From Mytilus trossulus (taxonomy: Eukaryota; Mollusca; Bivalvia; Mytilida; Mytilidae), in assembly GCF_036588685.1 (NCBI RefSeq), contig NC_086375.1, forward strand, positions 35,858,566 to 35,922,565: a stretch of DNA of 64,000 nucleotides. The letters run 5' to 3'. Each line of letters begins with the position of its first letter. Positions within the stretch are counted from its first letter, which is position 1. Position numbers and translations under genes: made by a program. Shown piece by piece: positions 13,601 through 25,600 of the stretch. The notes beneath the pieces were generated by a model. The model did not search any database and was not told where the DNA came from. It saw only the letters and a list, made by a program, of their open reading frames with translations.

Positions 13601-16600
13601 TAAACCAACCTACAATAAATGTATTCTCCTTCAGATGAAGACTTTAAATGTACCTGTTAGTGGTTAGTTAAAAGTCATATTTCCATCACCAAAGGATTAA
13701 ATAAGATAAAGGAAAATGTTAATAAGTAAAATAGTACAAGAGTTGTCTCCCATTGGAATTGAACCAACCTACAATAAATGTATTCTCCTTCAGATGAAGA
13801 CTTTTTATGTACCTGTTAGTGGTTAGTTAAAAGTCATATTTCCATCACCAAAGGATTAAATAAGATAAAGGAAAATGTTAATAAGTGAAATAGTACAAGA
13901 GATGTCTCCCATTGTAATTAAACCAACCTACAATAAATGTATTCTCCTTCAGATGAAGACTTTTTATGTTCCTGTTAGTGGTTAGTAAATTTCCATCACC
14001 AAAGGATTAAATAAGATAAAGGAAAATGTTAATCAGTAAAATAGTACAAGAGTTGTCTCCCATTGGAATTAAACTAACCTACAATAAATGTATTCTCCTT
14101 CAGATGAAGACTGTTTATGTACCTGTTAGTGGTAAGTAAATTTCCATCACCAAAGGATTAAATAAGATAAAGGAAAATGTTAATCAGTAAAATAGTACAA
14201 GAGTTGTCTCCCATTGGAATTGAACCAACCTACAATAAATGTATTCTCCTTCAGATGAAGACTTTTTATATACCTATTAGTGGTTAGTTAAAAGTCATAT
14301 TTCCATCACCAAAGGATTAAATAAGATAAAGGAAAATGTTAATCAGTAAAATAGTACAAGAGTTGTCTCCCATTGGAATTAAACTAACCTACAATAAATG
14401 TATTCTCCTTCAGATGAAGACTGTTTATGTACCTGTTAGTGGTTAGTAAATTTCCATCACCAAAGTATTTAAATAAGATAAAGGAAAATGTTAATAAGTA
14501 AAATAGTACAAGAGTTGTCTCCCATTGGAATTGAACCAACCTACAATAAATGTATTCTCCTTCAGATGAAGACTTTTTATGTACCTGTTAGTGGTTAGTA
14601 AATTTCCATCACCAAAGGATTAAATAAGATAAAGGAAAATGTTAATCAGTAAAATAGTACACGAGTTGTCTCCCATTGTAATTAAACCAACCTACAATAA
14701 ATGTATTCTCCTTCAGATGAAGACTTTAAATGTACATGTTAGTGGTTAGTTATGAGTTCATATTTCCATCACCAAAGGATTAAATAAGATAAGAAAAATT
14801 TTAACAAGTAAAATAGTACAAGAATTGTCTCCCATGTACTTGTTATTAAAAAATAATAGTTCCATCTGAAACCAAAAATGATTTCAACAAAAAACTAGTA
14901 ATTGTAATTCAGATTTAAAATCTAGTTACACTCTATTTGCTGATCATTATATGCTTACACTTACCTGAATTTTAAATTGTGAACACTCCTCTTTTTAAAG
15001 TAAATTGTGTTTTTTTCCGTTTTTTAAGTTATTATAACCAACCTTATTTTTCTAAGTAAAAGCTAAGTTTTAAAATAAATGTCTCGGATTCCTCTGTCTA
15101 CTTTGGATATATCTTTTTCCATCTATTTCAAAATCAGTTAAAAAAAACCATTCAGATGAGAACATAAGGAGCATTTTGTTACACATATATACTTATTAAT
15201 CTGCACATTTACTGAAATGACATAGACATCATATGTTCTTGAAATCAGTCATAACTAAGTTCTCCTTTCTATCTTTATCAACAACTGACTGTTCTGTAAT
15301 AAAGAGAGAATTTCATAATGATATTTTTTTCTTAAATGACACAATTTCTCATGAACTGAATCTTCAAAACACTTATTGTCAACAAAAAAATACTTACATT
15401 TGCCCTTTGCTTGTCATATGTGTGATCTGTTTCATTTTCAGTTTGCTTGCCTACAAAACAAATATCAGGTTACTTTCTATGTACTTACTCAATGTGTCTT
15501 ACCAAATGGAGGACATCAGCGTTAATAATTCTGATAACCAATAGTTTTTACACTAATTGATTTTAAAAATGTCTACATAGTTTATTTCTGTAAAGCGTGT
15601 TACACACACTTATTCTTTTTAATAAACAATAGTTAAACATGTATGATTAATAAGTTTTGATCAGTCATATAAATATAAATTTTTTGAGATTGAAAGCAAA
15701 AATGCATAATTTTGAACTCATAATTTAATATATGTGGAGTACTAACTTTTAATAGAAATAATATTCTTGCAGTGCATACAAATTTATTCAGAAATGGAAA
15801 CATGTAAAAGAATGGATATAAAAGGTAGCATTTTACATCATTAATCCAATCATTCAGTTTAATTGAACTCTGGAGCTGGCATGTCAGTTAACTGCTAGTA
15901 GTCTGTTGTTATTTATGTATTATTGTCATTTTGATTATTTTCTTTGGTTACATCTTCTGACATCAGACTCAGACTTCTCTTGAACTGAATTTAACGTGCG
16001 TACTATTATGCGTTTACTTTTCTACATTGGCTGGAGGTATAGGGGGAGGGTTGAGATCTCACAAACATGTTTAACCCCGCCACATTTTTGCGCCTGTCCC
16101 AAGTCAGGAGCCTCTGGCCTTTGTTAGTCTTGTATTATTTTAATTTTACTTTCTTGTGTACAATTTGGAAATAAGTATGGCATTCATTATCACTAGACTA
16201 GTATATATTTGTTTTGGGGTCAGCTGAAGGACAACTCCAGGTGTGGGAATTTCTCGCTACATTGAAGACCTGTGACCTTTTGCTGTTGTTTTCTTATTTG
16301 GTCGGGTTGTTGTCTCTTTGACAAATTCCCCATTTCCATTGTCAATTTTATATAAGTTATTTAATGTTTTTAACTGCACATATGGTAATTTTCCAGTATA
16401 AATATGCAAATTGTTGGAAAAATTATCAATTCTTAAAATGTAAAACTTATAATGTAAGTTGGTACAATGAAAGTTAAGCAATCACAAAATCTTATCAACA
16501 TCAAATAGAATTAATTCTTGTGTGTTTCTTGTTTGTTTAAATCAGCCAAATTTTGCTCCCATCAATTTCATGTGTATCTGACCTGAACTTCTATTCAACG

Positions 16601-19600
16601 GAAATTTTTCACGTGAATAAATCCACAGGAAATAAATTTAATAACTTTTGGTTGATGCAAACTCAAGTTACAGAAACAAAACCAAATTGGGAAAGAAAGT
16701 ACAGATATACTTACGGCAAGGGTAAAACTTAATGCACCCTCCACTACAGAGGGGGCATACACAATTATTAATGGTGTCAAGTTAAAAAAAAAAAAAATCC
16801 AATACTTAAACTTATGTTTAAAACTAATACCTGTAATTTTTTGTTTTATATTTTTGTTTGATAATTTTAAACTGACTTGAAATTTATTGATTTTGACATG
16901 AAATTAACATACAAATTTTCACCTTAAACCAAGTGAAAAATTCAAGATGAATTTCTTATGGTTGAGTTTAATTTTTGTACCATATAATACAAATTCAATA
17001 GAATTTTCACATACATTTTGTATCATTTCAGAAATTTCATGGGACAGATCATAACATAATTATTTTAGTTAATCTTTTTGTTATAATATGAATAACCTCC
17101 CTTCAAGGATTAAATGCAACTACACAAAATTATTGTTTTTGAAATATAATTCTATAGTATATTCATCTGTAGTAGAGTTAAGGTAGGATTTGTATATATT
17201 ATTTCAAGTACTATACCTAGTATGTTGGATTTGGCAATTAGTGCTTATTGATAAATTAATAATATTTCTATAGTGTCAGTAAATTGAACTACTTTCACAC
17301 CTTTTGTGTCATCTTTAACTTTTGAAATCATATACTGTTGGAAATAACTCAATCTCAAGAAAATAAGAACTATTTACTCTAACTGAAAGGAAAAATGTAT
17401 ACTTGATATCTTAAAATTCTGAGTTATCTCCCTTCAATGCTGTGCATGACACTTTTTCTTAAAGTAAAAGTATTATTAGAGAAAGAACTTATTAAAAAAA
17501 GTCCTTATGATGAAATACCATGCTTTGTATCAACTATCACATCAGTATCACATTCATATTCTCATTTTTAAGTAAGAATTTTTCTATATTTTAGTTTAAC
17601 CTTTAACATAGGCTGCCTCTGGAGAAATTTCCATTTGAAAACCCTCTATTATTCCCTTTGCAGGTGCAACATGTATGCATTTTTCTTCCAAATCTAAAAT
17701 AAAAATATTATTTGATATTTCACATTGACAGTTATAAATGGTTTCAAATTTGAAAATAACCTTGAAAATATTCAGAACAAGAACAAGAAAAATAAGACAA
17801 CTTGTGACCGAACGCCGCTATGGATTAAACTCGTGCTGCGCACTCGTTTAATCCAGGCGTCGTCCGGTCACGTGTTGTCTTATTTTTTATATTCAAATAC
17901 GGCGATTAGTTATACTATAATTAATTTTATTTTGCACCAGAAATTAAGATGACATCAACTTTGATACATAATGCAAAATTAAATGGCAGAGACTGCATGA
18001 TCTTTTTAACCCAGTATTTTGTTTTGATATGTGTTTACATTATCTTATATTCATGTTTATTTATTAGAAAAATCATAAAATTCCTCATTTTTGGTAATAT
18101 CTGCAAACTATACACATATATGTCTCACCTGTAGGCATAATATTTAGACTGTTCAACATTGCCAGACCATGAACTAGTGATCTGGTCCTCAAAATAGTTG
18201 TCAACTGATAAATACTGATAGTAATACAACTTTAAAGTATATATCACAAGTACTTCATACAAAAAAAAAGTTTAAGACAAACTTAGCCTTCTAAATTGTT
18301 AACAAATTGAAAGGCATTGGACAAAACCTTAAAATACTTTTCAAAATAATATGTACTGATAGTAATACATCATCATACAAAATATATTTGAGGTATCACA
18401 AGCAGTTTTTATCAAACTTACGTAAGCAGAAAAGGTAACAATTGCAAAAACACTACCGCCAAAAAGCAATAACTATGTCTCACTTTTTGTGACAAAGGGG
18501 ACAAAAAATTATCACAATAGTATAATCTGAAAAATGTTTTACTATGATTATTTGGAAGCAGGGAATGCCATTCAACTTATTGTCAACCAAGAATTTGACG
18601 ATAGACTTATCCCAAAAAATACATGTCAGTTTGACTTTCATACTATATTCTTAATTGTCTGTGCACTGCATAATGTTGAATAAACCGAAGAAATGAGAGG
18701 TTCGTGTAGAATTTATGTTAATGTATCTTTTTTTCAATTTTATAATTGTACCCTTTTCAATGTTTCCTGTAAGATTGTCAGGTATGCTTAGCAGGAGTCT
18801 TTCTTGGGCAACATTACAGGAACAACAATACATCCATCTGTGTATTCCTTCAATAATAAGAACTCTCCTCTGTATAACAACATACTGATCCTGAAATATA
18901 GAAGATAAAAATGTAATAGCAAATGTGGTTTTTTTTTAGGGGAGATATCATCAGTATACAGTAGGTTACCAAAAAAAAACAAAAAATCAATTGTTTTTTT
19001 ATATATTGTCTTGCTGATAAATGTTGCTTTTTGAATTGCAATTAATCTTCAAAATTTTCAGGAAAATAGATCAAACCAACAAAATTTGTATACAATCATG
19101 ACAATTGTACTAAAAGGTAATACTGTGGATTCATTATTATTCATAGGATTCCAATTTTTGTTTTTGTTTCATGTGAACAGGTGAACCAAGAATTTAAATA
19201 TTAAAGGAAATAGCAATTTCCTAACAGGTTGTATGCAGACTTAGTCAATACCATAAATTGAAATTGTTGTAGTGGTTAGTTAAAAGTCATATTTCCATCA
19301 CCAGAGGATTTATTAACAGCAGGTAAATGTTAACAAAGAAAGTAGTTGAAGAGTTGTCACTACTTTAATTCTGAAACTGAAAACTATACCAGTAATGTTA
19401 GTAATATTTAATGATAAGCTACAATTTTCTTTACCTTTAACATCTTCTTACACATGTTGTAGTCTTGCATTAAAAATGCTTTATACTGGTTGTCAACAGG
19501 AACAATAGCATGCATTGACTTTAACAGACTGGTATAAATTTCTTCACCATCAAAGGGTAGATTTTCCTGAAAAAAAAGAAAAAAATATAAATACTATTCT

Positions 19601-22600
19601 TTCAATGCTATTATTCATTTTACAATGATATATAAAGAAAACTTAAAATGCAGCTTGAAAATAAAAATCAGTCAATTGTGTTGTATATTTGGGATGTAGG
19701 TTACCACAGTTTTTACTATAAATAACTATCATATAAGGGAGAGGTTGAGTTAGCATGAAACCATTTACTAAGTAAGAAATATGATAAATTGTTTGTTGTA
19801 TCTATGGTGTAACATTTAATTTGGCATATTTTAAAGGATTTTCCCTATCATAGAATTGACATTAGAATTAGGAGTTTTTAGTAATCACTTTTTTATAAAG
19901 GAAGTAACACTGTTATTTTCAGTCAACTAAGATTATTTGAAAATCCAACAAATATTTTTACTACTTTAAGTGTCACAGTAGTAATGCAGATTTTAATAAT
20001 ACATCTTGGGATTCTATGACAACAATCTAACTGCGCAATTTAGAACCAATTTGTCTGTTTGTTGTAGTTCATCCTTTAAAGGTTCTGATCCAGTAAAGGC
20101 TGATTTTAGCCTACAAAGTTCATCTGATGAAAATATTGGACACTTTCAGTAGATGCAATTACTTTACTGTGGATTCATTTATTTTTTTGTGGGCACCAGT
20201 TGTTGTTTTGCATGTGTTCAGGGACCTCAATTTACTGGTTTTGCTTAAGCATTAATACAAGCCTTAGAAAATTTATCAATTGTTAAACACTTAATTTCAT
20301 AGTTCAACTATAACCATGAAATCTAAGAAAAATTGGTGTCCAATGAATAATAATGAATCCATAGTATGTGAAAGATTTGAAATTATTTATTCATTTGAAA
20401 GCGCTCAATTTCAATCTTATAGATGAAAAATCTATCAAATATGCCATAATATGTAACTTTTCTTTTTTTTACAAAAATAAAAGTAGAAGCATTGGTGTTC
20501 ATTATCAACCTTTTATACATTATGTGTCATCATCAATTACAAATAGGACTTTCAATTAAATCTAATGAATGAACACAAATTAACCAAAATGCAAACATTT
20601 TGAAGATTTCATTAATTTAGCATGACTTAAAAGCTTAAAGTTTACATTTGAACAATTTTGAAAAACTGTTATATTTTGGGCCTAAATAGCTTATTAATGC
20701 ACCAACTCCTTAAAAATATAATTTTGGTCATATTATGGCCTTTCTCTTCAAGGATTTCAATGCTGACATATAATTTTACTGAGGGAATAACATTTTTTAT
20801 CCAAACAAATTTTTATGGGTTATACAATTAATAAACATACAGTTTTCTCATAAATTTCTGAAGTACATTCTTCCGGTATAACATGCTGAGAGTCTTTTGG
20901 CTGCTTATAACTACACGAACTTGCTTGCTCTGATTTTCTGGATGAAATTGAAAGTAAAGCATGGATTTAAAAGGAATGATAAGGTCAGACTTCTGTTGTG
21001 TAAAATAGCAACTGTAAATAAATATTAATAAGACAAAAGTTCTTAAAGTCTCTAAAGGAAAACAATCCAAAAAATATTTTTTTTTTTATACAGAATACAG
21101 AATTAGAACTTGCAACTGAGTAAAAATACCTTGGTATATTTTTTGCTAGAAAGGGTTTATTTCTTAAGCCATAAAAATACATCTGTGAAGAAGATACAAA
21201 AGCAATACATGGTATATTTCAAAATTGTTTTTCATACCTGTGAAATGCCAAACATCTGGTTAAATGGGTAATTTTAAATATTGTGTTGAAACTGACAGAC
21301 ACGTTTTTGCAGAGTTGCCTAAATGAAATTAATACTACTCCATAGTGCTTATGTTTAAAACCATCAATATTAAATTGGAAAGCTCTTATATGATTTTTAT
21401 AATATATCAGTAATCAATTTTATTATGTAAATCTAGATGTTGAAGTTTGCAATTGCCTATCCAAACAGGAAGATGGAATAAACTATAGAAAAAATGCTTC
21501 AATGAGTACAGCCTGATACAACCACACAGGTTAGAACCTGAACAGTTGGGACAAATTTGAACACAATATTTAAGCTTGATACTGTCTGAATTTTGATTGT
21601 TATCAAATTTTTGGCATAGTATAGGTTTCTGAAACAAAATAAAAAATGTCAAGATCTTACAAACCTATTGTGCAATACTTTTCTTCTTGAACACCCTTAA
21701 AAATAGAAGTACCCTACACTTTTTGAATCCCCCCTAGGAGCAATAACCACCACACTCGATCCATGTCTTTCCTTTGTCGTATTGAAACTTGTAGAAATAT
21801 TTCAGAGAGATCAAAACACTTAAACACAAGTCATTATCTGGAAACTACTGGTAGATATATGCTTGATTTGGCCCTTTATTGGCCTTCATACAACAAACAA
21901 AAATAATGAGGTTGATAAGGAATAATTTCAAACCAAAACAGCCTTAATAGAACAACAATAGTAGGGGGGGTGTTGATAATGGATCTGACATTTCCAACCA
22001 TAACAGCCTTAGTAGAACAAACAACAATAGTAAGGCTGATAATGGATAATTTCAAACCATAACAGTCTTGATAGAACAAACAACAGTAGCAATGGTGATA
22101 ATGGATCATTTCAAACCATAATAGCCTTGATAGAACAAACAACTATAGTAAGGCTGATAATGGATAAATTCAAACCATATCAGCCTTAATAGAACAAACA
22201 ACAATATTGAGGCTGATAATGGATAAATTCAAACAATAACAGCCTTGATAGAACAAACAACTATAGTAAGGCTGATAATGGATCATTTCAAACCATAACA
22301 GTCTTGATAGAACAAACAACAGTAGCAATGGTGATAATGGATCATTTCAAACCATAACAGCCTTGATAGAACAAACAACTTTAGTAAGGCTGATAATGGA
22401 TAAATTCAAACCATATCAGCCTTAATAGAACAAACAACAATATTGAGGCTGATAATGGATAAATTGAAACCATAACAGCCTTGATAGAACAAACAACAGT
22501 AGTAAGGCTGATAATGGATAAATTGAAACCATAACAGCCTTGATAGAACAAACAACTATAGTAAGGCTGATAATGGATAATTTCAATCCATTAGAGCCTT

Positions 22601-25600
22601 GATAGAACAAACAACAGTAGCAATGGTGATAATGGATCATTTCAAACCATAACAGCCTTGATAGAACAAACAACTTTAGTAAGGCTGATAATGGATAAAT
22701 TCAAACCATATCAGCCTTAATAGAACAAACAACAATATTGAGGCTGATAATGGATAAATTGAAACCATAACAGCCTTGATAGAACAAACAACAGTAGTAA
22801 GGCTGATAATGGATAAATTGAAACCATAACAGCCTTGATAGAACAAACAACTATAGTAAGGCTGATAATGGATAATTTCAATCCATTAGAGCCTTGATAG
22901 AACAAACAACAGTAGCAATGGTGATAATGGATCATTTCAAACCATAACAGCCTTGATAGAACAAACAACTTTAGTAAGGCTGATAATGGATAAATTCAAA
23001 CCATATCAGCCTTAATAGAACAAACAACAATATTGAGGCTGATAATGGATAAATTGAAACCATAACAGCCTTGATAGAACAAACAACAGTAGTAAGGCTG
23101 ATAATGGATAAATTGAAACCATAACAGCCTTGATAGAACAAACAACTATAGTAAGGCTGATAATGGATAATTTCAATCCATTAGAGCCTTGATAGAACAA
23201 ACAACAGTAGCAATGGTGATAATGGATCATTTCAAACCATAATAGCCTTGATAGAACAAACAACTTTAGTAAGGCTGATAATGGATAAATTAAAACCATA
23301 TCAGCCTTAATAGAACAAACAACAATATTGAGGCTGATAATGGATAAATTCAAACCATAACAGCCTTGATAGAACAAACAACTATAGTAAGGCTGATAAT
23401 GGATCATTTCAAACCATATCAGCCTTAATAGAACAAACAACAATATTGAGGCTGATAATGGATAAATTCAAACCATAACAGCCTTGATAAAACAAACAAC
23501 AGTAGTAAGGCTGATAATATAATGGATAAATTCAAACAATAACAGCCTTGATAGAACAAACAACAGCAGTAAGGCTGATAATGGATAAATTCAAACCATA
23601 TCAGCCTTAATAGAACAAACAACAATATTGAGGCTGATAATGGATAAATTCAAACCATAACAGCCTTGATAGAACAAACAACTATAGTAAGGCTGATAAT
23701 GGATCATTTCAAACCATATCAGCCTTAATAGAACAAACAACAATATTGAGGCTGATAATGGATAAATTCAAACCATAACAGCCTTGATAAAACAAACAAC
23801 AGTAGTAAGGCTGATAATATAATGGATAAATTCAAACAATAACAGCCTTGATAGAACAAACAACTTTAGTAAGGCTGATAATGGATAAATTCAAACCATA
23901 ACAACCTTGATAAAACAAACAACTATAGTAAGGCTGATAATGGATAAATTCAAACCATAACAGCCTTGATAGAACCAACAACAGTAGTAAGGCTGATAAT
24001 GGATAAATTCAAACCATAACAGCCTTGGTAGAACTAACAACTATAGTAAGGCTGATAATGGATAAATTCAAACCATATCAGCCTTAATAGAACAAACAAC
24101 AATATTGAGGCTGATAATGGATAAATTGAAACCATAACAGCCTTGATAAAACAAACAACTTTAGTAAGGCTGATAATGGATAAATTCAAACCATATTAGA
24201 CTTGATAGAACAAACAACAGTAGTAAGGCTGATAATGGATAAATTCAAACCATAACAGCCTTGATAGAACTAACAACTATAGTAAGGCTGATAATGGATA
24301 AATTCAAACCATATCAGCCTTAATAGAACAAACAACAATATTGAGGCTGATAATGGATAAATTGAAACCATAACAGCCTTGATAAAACAAACAACTATAG
24401 TAAGGCTGATAATGGATAAATTCAAACCATATCAGCCTTAATAGAACAAACAACAATATTGAGGCTGATAATGGATAAATTCAAACCATAACAGCCTTGA
24501 TAGAACAAACAACTATACTAAGGCTGATAATGGTTAATTTCAATCCATAACAGCCTTGATAGAACAAACAACTATAGTAAGGCTGATAATATAATGGATC
24601 ATTTCAAACCATACAGCCTTAATAGAACAAACAACAATAGTGGGGTTAATAATGGATAAATTCAAACCATAACAGACTTGATCATTTAATAAAACAAACA
24701 GAGGTTCTGTGTGGTTTTTTTTAATCATTGAAATTTCCTTTGGAACATGTCCAACTGGGGTGCTCAGAAAAAGACACCAAATCTACTTTAAATAGTTTTT
24801 TGGCATTTTATATAAATAATTTACAAAAACCTTTCACGTTTCAATCTTCTTTTTCCTTTTGATTTGTCAGCTACAACCTCTTTTTCCAATCCACCATTGA
24901 GCACACATTTCACCTTTCTAATATCTGTACAAAAGTAAAAAAAACCTTCAGTTCAGTTTGTGTCGAAAACTGTTTTTAACATTCAAATGGGCTAAAATGT
25001 TGCCAACCTGTTTTTAACATTCAAATGGGCTTAAGGGTTGCCAACTCTACACTTGACAAAATAATGATATTTGTTCAAGCAAATGCATATAATTTTGTAA
25101 TACACTGTACTAAGATTAATAAAATTAGTTTTGGGTGATTCTGTGCTTCCAAAAAGAGAAAAATAACAAAGATTGGTATTTCGCTCATTGATTTCATATT
25201 CTTTTCACTTTTTCTACTGCAGCTAGAACATGTAGAACCCTTCAGGTTGTCTTAGCTACCAAATATATTTACAAAGAGATATTTCATGCTCTGTAGATTT
25301 CATGTCACAATATCATGTTTTTTTAATTACAATTTAGGGTTTGTTAAGGAATCCACCTTTATATCTTTGTGATATCATATTCATAAACGATAACTGTTTA
25401 GTGTCTTTAAATATCAGCTGTATTTGTATGAAGCTAGGAAACAGGTGTAATGCAAGCTATTATTCCTGTTTCGAGCAAGTAAAAAAATACAGCTAATATT
25501 AAAAGACACTAAACAGTTATCGTCTTTATCCTGCAATTAATTCTGTATATTGGTTGTGTTTTGAAAGAAGAAAAAAAATCACATTTTTTGCATTTATTTT

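Noticed and set aside
21407-21652. Minus-strand ORF with CPNCSGSNLCGC as a possible zinc-finger exon of the KDZ gene
   Set aside because: It is inside a dispersed repeat also present at 34685-34805, and the exons on both sides join in phase without it.
21895-24690. Regular repeats that might be taken for a CRISPR array
   Set aside because: The units are continuous tandem copies without unique spacers, in an animal genome.
21876-24728. Series of minus-strand ORFs with a repeated LFVLSRLLWFEMIHYQ-like pattern
   Set aside because: They follow exactly the 59-bp satellite period and change frame with it; no splice signals or family resemblance.
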